DNA of 64,000 nt. Source: Nitzschia sp. pyKryTriq1. Lineage: Eukaryota > Bacillariophyta > Bacillariophyceae > Bacillariales > Bacillariaceae. A program made the position numbers and the translations under genes. Shown here piece after piece: positions 1 to 8,991 of the stretch. Position 1 is the first letter of the stretch. The number at the start of each line of letters is the position of its first letter. The stretch lies in NCBI GenBank assembly GCA_956465555.1, contig OY101117.1, positions 2,356,001-2,420,000 on the forward strand. The letters are read 5' to 3'. The notes under the pieces were generated by a model. That model made no database searches. It was not told the DNA's origin and saw nothing but the letters and a program-made list of their open reading frames with translations.

Positions 1-1129
1 TCGACGACGACTCGAATGTTGACGACAAAGGAAGACGATGCCATAATAATATCTCCTACCGGTATATTGGAATAGAACTGAAGACGAGCCTTGTTGAGAC
101 GTCTGGTTGTACTTTGGGGACTTGATCATCCCTGCGGTAAGAGGGCTCAAGATGCATCATTTCTTCGCTCAATTAAAAGCTTGTACCCGATCATGGAGGG
201 TAGTCCAGGACGGCACAATGCCAGCGAAGCTACTTTACAAGTGTGGATCCCGAGGAAGGAGCTAGCTACTACTACGATGCGGTCATTTCCATCCGTATCG
301 GAGCTTGCGCAGCTCGGCAAGCCAGCAATAAGAAGTATGCAAATGATGTTGCCCACCTTCGAGCAAGCAATACAATCATCTCAGCTTTCTGGGGCATCGG
401 GACAAATAATAAGCTACCAGAGGAAATTCGTGGGAAATTGAATTTTTAAAGGGAGCTCACCGAAGTACACAGTTTTCAATTTGCTTCCAGCAGATGGGTC
501 CTCTGAACAATTCAGTATCACGGACACTTTGGAAGTCGCCCCAGACATACAAAGCGCTGACCAGTTTTTTGGCGCTGACTGGACATCAGTCGCTGATTTT
601 GTTTATCAGGATTGGATGCTATATCCTCGTCGCAACGGGAAGCATACCTGGAGAGTCAAAGTTTTCGGACCCGCCAACCAAAGCTGCCTCAAGATAGACA
701 AGAGCTTGTTGCCGCGTCGTCGCTTGCTTCGCCTTCAAAAGTGTGCCCAGGTGCACGGTGGAGGAACACTTTCTGGGTATGCTACTGAACAGGTCGGTAC
801 GCAACCGTGATACGTAAATGCAGAGGATGGTCGCCCATTCCCAATGATGTGCCGAATCCGTTGTACTCGTAATTGATAAAATCCAATGCAAACATAGAGA
901 ACGGAAAGCAATCTGAATACTGACTTGTACTCCAGTAATGTAAGAATTTCACTCAATACTTTAGAGCTATTCGTACTCTGGATGATCGAACTACGGTTCC
1001 TGCTCGTTCTTTTGGAGCATTCAGTTCTACGTTCGTCATTCTCTCAGCCTTTTCATCAATAATATTTCTAAAATCCATTATTCTCACGTATCAAAAACGA
1101 AAATCGAGCCTACTCGTGCTTTGGCTATT
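1..1129. other. Left edge, no secure gene
   Basis: No gene can be assigned with confidence. A plus-strand reading frame at about 204-449, without an ATG of its own, ends in a plausible C-terminus (GASYYYDAVISIRIG ... EEIRGKLNF). Another open frame spans about 481-810 (contains QDWMLYPRRNGKHTWRVKVF). They could be final exons of a gene that starts left of the window, but I see no convincing splice sites joining them and recognise neither. The stretch 811-1129 is AT-rich and holds the 3' flank of the minus-strand gene that ends at 1130. Confidence 0.3.
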
Positions 1130-2712
1130 TCAGTCCAGCCACTGCAAGATGAATACAGGGATTGGGCATCGCTTCTCCTCTTGGATGTGTTCCGGGTGGA
1201 AGCTGCTAACTTGAACTTTATCCTTGATGCTCGGAATAGTCGAAATGATGTTTGATACTTCCATGGCAAATTTTTCCAGACTGGTAGCACTCGAAGTCAC
1301 AAAGTTCGGCATGACCAGGTATTGCCTCTTTTGTGCACCAGCATCCATTTGGGCCTCGGCAGATACACCATATTGAGTGGTCTGCATTGCGAGGTTTGTA
1401 AAGACAAATTCATAGGCCTCGTCAACGTGCGGCGTATCGGTCGTGGTAAAGGCGCAGGCAGTAATGTCGAATTTCGGATCATTTTCCGCAACCCAATTCT
1501 GAGCCACGGAGAGGGGGGTGACCGAGCTGACGGTTTCAATATGAGAGCCGATGGAATCGTAAAATCCCCCATCTTTCTGCAAAGTCGACTTTGAGAATAG
1601 TGCTTCCAAATTCTGGATAAATTCCGAATCGATAGGCTCGTCAACGTCCTCGATAGGATTGGGGGTTTCGGGTCCCGAAGGTGGAGGTGGAGTGAACTCT
1701 GGCGGTGCCATGGCACGAACCTCGACCACGACCGACGGATAGGGACTTTGGCGGGCTTGGAGTCGTCGTTTCTTGTATTCTTGTAGATTCAAATCGACTT
1801 CTCCTGACTCCTCTTCCTCCTGCAACTCCTTCAATTCTTGTTCGGGAGTCTTCTGACCAAAGCCAGGATGCAAGTGGGCGCAGTTGACCGAAACACTGTA
1901 AAGAAAGAAAGAAATGGGGAAACATTTTTGTCGTCAGCGAAAACAGAACCGAGGACAACCATTTCTACATACTTGTTGATGCGAGATATTGAAATGAGCC
2001 ACTTACACCCAGTCACGATCACCATCGCCGTACATGTTCTCATCTAGGCGTTCCAATGACACATCCGTGACATAGTCTCTGGCATTTCGTCGAGCCTGAT
2101 TGATAGCCGAAATCATATTATCGAACACAAGAAAGTCCATTATATCTTTATTGGCAGGAATCACCAGGACTTGCGTTTGTCGTAAAGTCGCTCGTTCGTG
2201 TTTGTCTGATGATGATGTCGGAAGAACACAGAAACACAAAGTTAGAAAACTAGAAGTTTCGCTCCACCAATCATTAAAAACCTCCAACATTGGTGCAGGA
2301 AGTCTTGGTCGGTAGCAGCTCAATAATTTTTGGCATACGTACCTGATTCGTCGACAAATTCTTCTTGTTCCTGGCCGTGCGCTTCCCCCAGTTGTCGGGC
2401 TTCTTTCAACTTGCGAAAGACGTTCGCGAGCACCATCGCAGGATCTTGGGATGTTTCGCAGACATAACTCACTTCCTTTCGACTCAGCGGATTGCCTCCT
2501 TGCTGAGCATCCTGCAATGTGGTGGAGATCCACCGCTCCGTGTTGGCGAGCACGCTCCAAACGTCGCCATTTGGCGGTTCGCGCTGATAATTGTAGAAAA
2601 GTTTCGTCTTCGACGACGTTGGATGAGACACGGCAGAATTCTTCCACGCTGGAGAAAATGCCAATGCCGAACTGGCCAGCCAGAGAGACAGGGACAGAGA
2701 AGATAACTTCAT
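1130..2712 (-). CDS. Plastid-targeted protein with two DUF1415-like halves
   Basis: Three exons, 2712-2343, 2205-2007 and 1895-1130, with GT-AG junctions that restore the frame, give 444 aa. The start at 2712 (MKLSSLSLSLWLASS) is chosen over an upstream non-ATG extension because it begins a signal peptide ending ALAF-SPAW, an ASAFAP-like motif that directs import into complex plastids. The mature part carries two related blocks. The first has VLVIPANKDIMDFL, then across the exon 2/3 junction VVSVNCAHLHPGFG, then RQSPYPSVVVEVRA. The second has YLVMPNFVTSS, then VQVSSFHPEHIQ, then RCPIPVFILQW. This order (L-V-P, S-F-HP, R-S-P-x-P) matches the bacterial DUF1415 family, whose function is unknown; bacterial members have one such block. 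A proline-rich acidic linker separates the halves. The exon structure is solid. The DUF1415 link is inferred from motifs. Confidence 0.75.
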
Positions 2713-3441
2713 TACAGTATTGTTCTTGCAGCGAAAAGGCTTAAAACAGAGGGATACGATTGATGATTCACTTTCAAGGTGGTGGTGATCGATCAAGTAG
2801 TGAAACAATGCCGAAGAGCAATGTTATTATTGTTCTGTGTCACCGATGAAAGCCGAAAGAATTTGATGGGCGCGCTCTCAACCATCTCTCTTCGCCGGCC
2901 CAATCGATGATCGATGATGGGCGTTCTTTTACGACAGAATTCTTGGGCGGGGCAATCAAATCAAGCGTTTTCATTCGACAAACCCCGTCTCGCCTTATGT
3001 AAACCGATGCCATCTGGCCCTCTCTTCATTCGATGTCTTCCGATCCGACTGATATTCGGTCGCGATAATTCCGCAGCTGATTGGCAGATGCCGAGTTTCG
3101 CATTGCGTCATGATGACGTCGATGATTTCGAAAATCTTTCGAAGTACAGTAGCAAGACGGAAGGAGGACAGACACAACCACCCACGGACGAACACTGTTG
3201 AAATCTCCGTAGTCTGTACTTCGTCAGCTGACTGATGACTCGTGGGACTACTTCCTCAGTCCCGTGTCGTGTAGTAGTACTAGTAGTTCGTCTGATCTTC
3301 CGATGCACGAACCTGTCTCAAGTAAAGTAAACTTTCGTCTCATAGAAAAGAGGAGTGACCATTGCCGGTCGTTATTCTATCATTGTGTGATCTTGTCTGG
3401 TCTGTCTGCCTGTAGGTAAACGCCGCCGACATCTACTACCG
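2713..3441. other. Intergenic, upstream of the DUF1415-like gene
   Basis: Presumed promoter of the minus-strand gene starting at 2712, followed by unique sequence up to the mobile element. No long open frame with coding character, no repeat and no RNA gene was seen. Confidence 0.4.
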
Positions 3442-3562
3442 GTACGTATGAGTGAGCCTGGAAAGTACAAGACTTCTTGTACCGTTTGTCTGTCATCCGT
3501 ATCAATACGTAACTACAGTGACAATATGTAGAGAGGGGCGAACACTCAAAATGGAAAGTCGG

Positions 3563-3850
3563 AACCTCAAATAATGCGTGCTTTTTCTCGTGCTTCATGA
3601 CATAATAATAATAACAGGAATGCGTGCATTTCCTCGTGCTTCATGAATGCGTGCATTTCCTCGTGCTTCATGACATAATAATAATAACAATAATGCGTGC
3701 ATTTCCTCGTGCTTCATGACATAATAATAATAACAATAATGCGTGCATTTCCTCGTGCTTCATGACATAATAATAATAACAATAATGCGTGCATTTCCTG
3801 ACATAATAATAATAACAATAATGCGTGCATTTCCTCGTGCTGCACGACAT
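3563..3850. repeat. AT-rich minisatellite in element copy 1
   Basis: About seven tandem units built on GCGTGCATTTCCTCGTGCTT followed by CATGACATAATAATAATAAC, full period about 46 bp, with two shorter units. It lies just after the stop codon of the element's zinc-finger frame, so it would be 3' UTR. The same series of long and short units is present in reverse orientation in copy 2 (about 34800-35070), which argues for recent common origin of the two copies rather than independent expansion. Confidence 0.85.
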
Positions 3851-3889
3851 ATACAATTAGTAGTCTACTACTGTCAATATATCAATTTA

Positions 3890-4420
3890 TGTAGTTTTAC
3901 GTTTTCGAACCGAACGTTTGCAGCTCTCTGAGCAAAACATCCGCTCATTTTGTGCTCCCAAGTCACCAACTAGTAACTTGTATTTGGTACGGGCTTGTTC
4001 AGCACAGAGCCTGTGAACATAGTTTTCACACTCTCTCCCGCTACAGAAGTGGAAGAGAGTGTGGTTGGGCTGGTGACATCCACCTAAAGTGGTATCCACC
4101 CCACACTTACCTCTCTTTATCTCCTGCTCTTTCCGTGGCTCTTCTTCGTCGTCATTCTCTTCTATCGGGAAATCTACATCATCATCATCATCAAGCACTG
4201 AATGACATAGTATGTTCTGAGCATATCGTCTCCGTCCAAGACCAGACAGATCTCCAAAATTCTGGGAGATTTCATTATCGCCTCTTCTTGCAATGAAGAG
4301 ACGATGCCCATCGCGACTTACAGCATCACCGTCGCGTGCGCGAAGATGTGCTTCCTCCGCAGCCTGCTCCGCTGCTAATTTTGCTTGTTCTTCCTCCACT
4401 TCCTTATTCCGCTGAATCAT
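3890..4420 (-). CDS. Element-encoded zinc-finger protein segment (copy 1)
   Basis: A 177-aa open frame inside element copy 1. Residues 1-30 are a charged helix rich in E, A and Q. The middle is acidic (DDDDDVDFPIEENDDEEEPRKEQ). The end is a Cys/His cluster: GGCHQPNHTLFHFCSG, then CENYVHRLCAEQ, then MFCSESCKRSVRKRK. The C-H-C-C-H-C-C-C spacing looks like a cross-brace or treble-clef zinc module with a basic tail, suited to DNA or chromatin binding. The same C-terminus is encoded in copy 2. It is probably the tail of the element's recombinase or of an accessory protein, left after internal deletion. The frame may be entered by splicing from upstream, so the ATG at 4420 is only the first available one. 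Confidence 0.45.
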
Positions 4421-4511
4421 GTAGTCGGTGGAAAGTACAAGGATTTCTTGTACTTTTACCTAAAAAGCTCGTAGAACAAGGACTTTTCTTGTACTTTCCA
4501 CGATTATGTAC

Positions 4512-5791
4512 CGGTATCGGTACGAATAAGAACGAATGTGGCCATGCTGGCGTGGAATCGGTCCGTACGTCGTACGTATTGGCGACCGATGTCCGGTCGG
4601 TGGATTCCGATGACTGAAGACCGATCGGTGGGCGATCGGATGTCCGCCGCAGCTCATGGCTCACTAACGACGATACTGTACTCGTACCGATACAACATAA
4701 CAGATAACAACACCACCTTGTGCGCTACTACAAGCATCCCACCATCGCAATATTTATTCTAATAGTAAACTTCTCCAGACTTCTTCTTTCAATGATTCTC
4801 CTGCTACCGGTACTGTACTGTATGGGCGCGTACGTGGCCATCTAGCGGTAGTCCTCATAATTGACCTTCTCGTCGAGAGGAGAAGAGAAAGATAGGAGAG
4901 CCATCGATTGATTCGTCATCATCCGGCAACTTCGTACGTACGCGACCAAGCAAGGACTTCCCCGAACGGTACCGTACCGGTACCAGGTACTGACTTCCGG
5001 TAGCACATACCTTACTTTACAATTAATTTTCTACCGACCGATCGCGCTCGCTCGTGCTAAACGCAAACGAATGTTTCTGACAGACACTTAGTTGTGCCGC
5101 TAGCTGAACTGAGGCATATATCTGTTTGCATGCAAAGCCAGTTGGTACACATAATAGGGCACATCATAAGTGGTTCCATGATAATGGCAATCATACTGGA
5201 TCAATCACGATCATGATCAAATTGCTGGGATGGACTATGCCTCAAGTTTCGAAGAGAAAAGCATTTAAAGGACGTTTCAAACTCCGCGGAATATCGGGCT
5301 ATTTACAAACTGCAAGGTAGGTGCGTTCGTATAATAGGGCACATCATAAGTGGTTCCATGATAATGGCAATCATACTGGATCAATCACGATCATGATCAA
5401 ATTGCTGGGACTATGCCTCAAGTTTCGAAGAGAAAAGCATTTAAAGGACGTTTCAAACTCCGCGGAATATCGGGCTATTTACAAACTGCATTCGACGTCG
5501 AACTTCTTGCTTCTTCGAGACGGAAAAAGGGAAAAAAGTCATCGAATGCACTGATGAATCATCATCATCATCCGGGCCGTGAACCCCCCCCCCCTTCACG
5601 TGCTTGTTGCAAATTACTGTACACCGGTACAACGACGTTTCTTGCCCATCAACCATTACACTATTATTGCGCTACAGTAGTTCTGCTTTGCTTTCTCCCG
5701 GATAGTAGAGCCCCACCACCTTTAGGAATATAGTATACTAGTACTACAGAGGAGTCGCTTTCCGTTTTTTGAAGTGGTTCCGAGAAAGCTC
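4512..5791. other. Intergenic with GTAC palindromes and a tandem duplication
   Basis: Contains a GTACCGGTACC-rich tract near 4967-4992, the tandem duplication at 5151-5490, and a C9 homopolymer near 5586. No coding frame with gene-like composition was recognised. Confidence 0.4.
5151..5490. repeat. Direct duplication of about 162 bp
   Basis: Two copies, 5151-5314 and 5331-5490, are separated by 16 bp and differ mainly by a 4-bp insertion (atgg) in the first. Each runs from ATAATAGGGCACATC to ATTTACAAACTGCA. The high identity shows a recent local duplication. The sequence has no recognised origin; one reading frame is open in each copy but has no familiar motif. Confidence 0.85.
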
Positions 5792-7348
5792 ATGACAAAA
5801 GGATTGCCAATTACAATGGCGCCATCAATCTTCAAATCCTCGACGATGAGCCTAAACAACTCGACGGAAACCTCTTCAACTGCGTATGTTTCCTCCACAA
5901 TATCTTATGAGAGTTCACCGGAGCTTGGGAACGCCCCACGAAAGCCTCAACGATTAAAAAGCGGATCTTTGGAAACCTTTGGAACTTCTCCCGAGGCTGC
6001 TTATCCTCCTGCTACTGCTGTGAGCGAAAACTAGCGCTCGACAAAATCCAATAAGGCATCGCCGAGCAGTGCTTTGTCAAGTATCATAGATGTTGGGAAC
6101 GAGGAGGACAACGGCGAAGAGAAATGGGTCGCGCTGAACGACTCTAAGCCTACTACAGCAAAACGACGTGTCAGAAGAATCGTTAGAAGCCACTCAGACT
6201 CGGACATGAGCGAGGCGTCATCGATTGATAGTTCTTCAGGTATGATTGTGAAAGGATCACGGAAAGACGAGATCCAAGCGAGAAACAACGATCGCCAGGC
6301 TCAACAAGAAGAGCGAAAACAACAGCAGTCAAAGGACGAGCCGGATGATCGGCTTGTTGTCGATGAAGATGATGATCTTGTTGACACTGACAAGGAGATG
6401 CCCATGTCCGAAGAAGTCGAACTCGCGTTGCGTGAAAAGCGTCGGGAAATTCGCAGGAAATTCCAATTGTCCGGCGGTCGCCGGGTTAAAAAGGATGGCA
6501 TTCTGTCACCGCCAAAGTGTGACGAGGACGAAAAATACAGGGGTGCTGAGGACGAAACGAAAAGTATCAGCACCAGACCAAGAAGGAGAGCCAATAGCCA
6601 TGATGGACGGTGTCCTCGTAGAAAGAAACATGATAAAGCGGATGCAGACTCCAGCTCGTCGAGAATGGTGCGATCGTCGAGTGCGGACCGACCTCGACGG
6701 AAAAAAAAGTCAGGAACAAGCAGTGGCTTTAACATGCTTCTCAGTGATTCAAGAAAGGACGTTTCCTTGAATGTCATGCCACTCCGCGTAAGCCCTACTA
6801 CCGGAAGTTTCAGGGACCATCCAGGATTCACTACTTCTAGTCGACGTTCTTTGCTTTCACAAGGCGAGGAGATCCGGAAGGAGATTGACGCTTTCATGAT
6901 TACCATGAAGAACCACCAAGGATCGCCAAGTAGAACGAACATTCCCCAGATTGATTCTGATGTGTTTGCCGTTTCTCCCTCATCCAGCTCATTCGAAGGA
7001 TTATTGAAGAACCACCAGATCCCCGAGATACCTTCACGGAGAGATATGATGATGCTTGGTAGAGCTAAACCACGTCGTGTTCAGTCCGATAGATTCCTGT
7101 GTAACGCCAATACGAGTGATTTTGCTCCGCGAATGTCGAGTCGCTGCTTGAATGATTCTGGCCATGATGACGATGACAATGCTCCAAGCAAGCCGTCAAA
7201 CGCCCTTAGCAAGTTTATGGCAGAAGAGAGCAGCAAGAAGGTCAGGAAGTCCAAGAAAGGGAGCTCAAGAAGTCTCGATGCCCCTAGAAGAAGGAAATCG
7301 AGGAAGAATCTTCTTGTAACGAAGGATTATCGAAACGTTTTCGAATAA
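5792..7348 (+). CDS. Ser/Arg-rich disordered protein
   Basis: I do not recognise the family. Two open frames in the same phase, 5792-6034 and 6035-7348, are separated by one in-frame TAG. A GTGAGC donor at 6020 and an AG at 6055 would remove exactly 36 nt, including the stop, and keep the frame, giving about 506 aa. A 36-nt intron is very short, so alternatives are a start in the second frame or a disrupted gene. The protein is highly charged and low in complexity: basic blocks (RRRANSHDGRCPRRKKHD, RPRRKKKSG, KKVRKSKKGSSRS), acidic stretches (VVDEDDDLVDTDKE) and many Ser pairs in RxxS contexts. One helix-prone block (SEEVELALREKRREIRRKFQ) may be the only folded part. This composition suits a regulatory or nuclear/cytoskeletal protein controlled by phosphorylation. 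Confidence 0.55.
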
Positions 7349-8207
7349 ATTTTCTACTACTAGTAGCTAATGTCCATTTTTCCTCATTAAATTTCTGCTA
7401 GCATTAGAATCACATTAGAAGAATCTTCGTACTACTTTCTATCACTAAAACAGAGTGCACTTCTTCGCTGCTTTCCGATGTAACCTATATCTACCGGGAG
7501 TCTACTAGGAGTACTATGAATACGAATACTACTGAGATTGTTTTGACGGAGGACGTCTTCAAGAAATAGCCCTCTCTACTACTCTCTACCCTCTACTACC
7601 GGGAGTACTCTCTCTACTCTACTACTATATCGTAAAGCAGCGAAAAAGTGCACTGTCTAATTTAGTAGTTACTACCTTGACGGTCGAGAGCAATGAAGAA
7701 TCTCTCTTCCTCCGGAACTAGCTAGTAGTAGAGAGAGAGTAGCGTACCGCCGGTAGAGATTGCTCTCTCTACTACTAGAGTAGTAGTCGTGTACCGGTAC
7801 CATGATGTTTTTGGCCCGTACCAGGTACGGGGTACGGTACTTGCACAGTACAGTACAGTACAGTACTACCAGTACCTGGTACCGGTATCGGAATTTGGAA
7901 TTAGGGGATCCCTTTCTCTCTACCCCTTATTTTCCTGTTTCCAAGCCTGCCACGCCCAAAATTCATGTGGAACGCGCGCCAGCCAAAGACCGTTGCTAAA
8001 AGACACCCGTCGCGCCTTTTTTCGCAAGACAGCAATGAAAGAAGAAAGAATACGGCGGCAGCACCCATGCGGCAGAACTGGTTTGACTTCTTCTAGTCAA
8101 ACAACAAGCAATACCATCGAAAGCAGCAGCTCTTCTGCGTCTTATCGTTGTGCATATCTTCACGCAGCTTATCTCCATTGCTACCACGGGTAACTTGAGC
8201 GCTCAAA
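7349..8207. other. Intergenic with CTCTACTA and GTAC tracts
   Basis: From 7565 to 7790 the sequence is dominated by CTCTCTACTACT / AGTAGTAGAGAG variants that can pair with each other. From 7790 to 7886 it is dominated by GTAC palindromes (ACCGGTACC, CAGTACAGTACAGTAC). The last 200 bp are the presumed promoter of the PEN-2 gene. Confidence 0.6.
7790..7886. repeat. GTAC-palindrome cluster
   Basis: About ten GTAC tetranucleotides in under 100 bp, in phrases such as TACCGGTACC, TACCAGGTACGGGGTACGG and CAGTACAGTACAGTAC. The arms can pair into several alternative hairpins. Similar clusters recur in most intergenic gaps of the window. Confidence 0.85.
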
Positions 8208-8603
8208 ATGTCGACATTAGCAGATGATGAAGTTTCCAAGCGAATTTTCTATGCCGGTATGTTCGGTCTACCATGGCTCTGGATAGTCCATGCTATGGGT
8301 TATCATTCGAGTCAGCGAGCCATTCAAGAGTCGCCTGGTGAGTCATCCCCACACGATTGTCCTTCATCAATCGATCCAGTTGATCGCTGACCTATTTTGT
8401 TCTTTTTTAAATTAGTCGATCTCGACAGCCAAGTCATGCAACAAAATCAACAGATGTGGATCAGACGTTGTTGGTGTATGGCTCTTTTGGTCACCACTCT
8501 CTGGGTCACGTGGATTGTCATTGTTCAGTTCGTGATGCCGGACGCTTTCCCGGAGAATTTATTTGTAAAAGTTCCAGATCAAGGGGAATACACAGGATGG
8601 TAA
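8208..8603 (+). CDS. PEN-2, gamma-secretase subunit
   Basis: Two exons, 8208-8337 and 8416-8603, joined by a 78-bp GTGAGT...TTAG intron, give 105 aa (human PEN-2 has 101). PEN-2 is the smallest subunit of the gamma-secretase intramembrane protease, where it binds presenilin and triggers its maturation. Diagnostic features are the first hydrophobic segment FYAGMFGLPWLWIVHAMGY, the charged loop ending WIRR, and the second hydrophobic segment LVTTLWVTWIVIVQF, followed by a short tail ending YTGW. The order and spacing match PEN-2 from animals and plants. The complex would act in the endomembrane system. No other gamma-secretase subunit lies in this window. Confidence 0.88.
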
Positions 8604-8989
8604 AAATTGATTCTTTGTTGAATTTTCGTCAAGCAACGACGCCTGAAGTAGGCGTTTGTGTCTAAACCGAGCACTATGCGATATGCGATGTATGATTAAG
8701 ATAGACGACCTTGTATTTTTGCTGGAAAAAGCTGCAGTTTTCTCGTTGACAAGTGGGTCCCAGAAGGAAGTTTCCGTCCATGTAAGCAGTAAAATATCAC
8801 TCCTGGCTGGTGACTCTGCGCTCTCAATGCTACCAGTCGGGGCAAAAGCTGAAAGCTTTGGTCCACTTATGAAATAAAGTATAGGCTGGATCTACCAAGA
8901 CAAAGAGTATTTTCCCAGACACGCAACTCCTTAGACTATTTAAAGAATGAGTGGTCCCAACTCCTTAGACAATTTAAAGAATGAGTGGT
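8604..8989. other. Short convergent intergenic region
   Basis: Lies between the end of PEN-2 (+) and the stop of the ankyrin gene (-). It contains a 34-bp tandem duplication next to the ankyrin stop codon and nothing else recognisable. Confidence 0.5.
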
Positions 8990-8991
8990 CT
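8924..8991. repeat. 34-bp tandem duplication at a stop codon
   Basis: Two head-to-tail copies of CAACTCCTTAGAC plus ATTTAAAGAATGAGTGGTC, differing at two positions. The second copy touches the stop codon of the ankyrin gene on the minus strand, so the duplication adds 3' UTR rather than coding sequence. Confidence 0.9.

Larger units (their letters stand above)
3446..4507 (-). mobile_element. GTAC-flanked Crypton-like element, copy 1
   Basis: A 1.06-kb non-autonomous element flanked on both sides by GTAC (3442-3445 and 4508-4511). Its left 0.6 kb (about 3446-4076) and right 80 bp (about 4424-4507) recur in inverted orientation at 34.56-35.20 and 33.61-33.69 kb, apparently almost without change, so at least one copy moved recently. 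Both ends carry dyads built on GTACAAG/CTTGTAC: 3465-3482 (4-nt spacer) and 4432-4456 (10-bp perfect arms, 5-nt spacer), the layout expected of tyrosine-recombinase sites. Inside lie a C-terminal zinc-finger coding segment and an AT-rich minisatellite. No catalytic domain is present in this copy, so its movement would depend on a fuller relative. Family assignment (Crypton-like) is an inference that leans on copy 2. Confidence 0.6.

Noticed and set aside
3563-3850. CRISPR-like array of regular repeats
   Set aside because: Units are contiguous tandem repeats without unique spacers, they are AT-rich minisatellite DNA inside a eukaryotic mobile element.
5151-5490. The duplicated 162-bp unit as the ends of a small mobile element
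   Set aside because: Only 16 bp lie between the copies and no terminal motif or target-site duplication was found.
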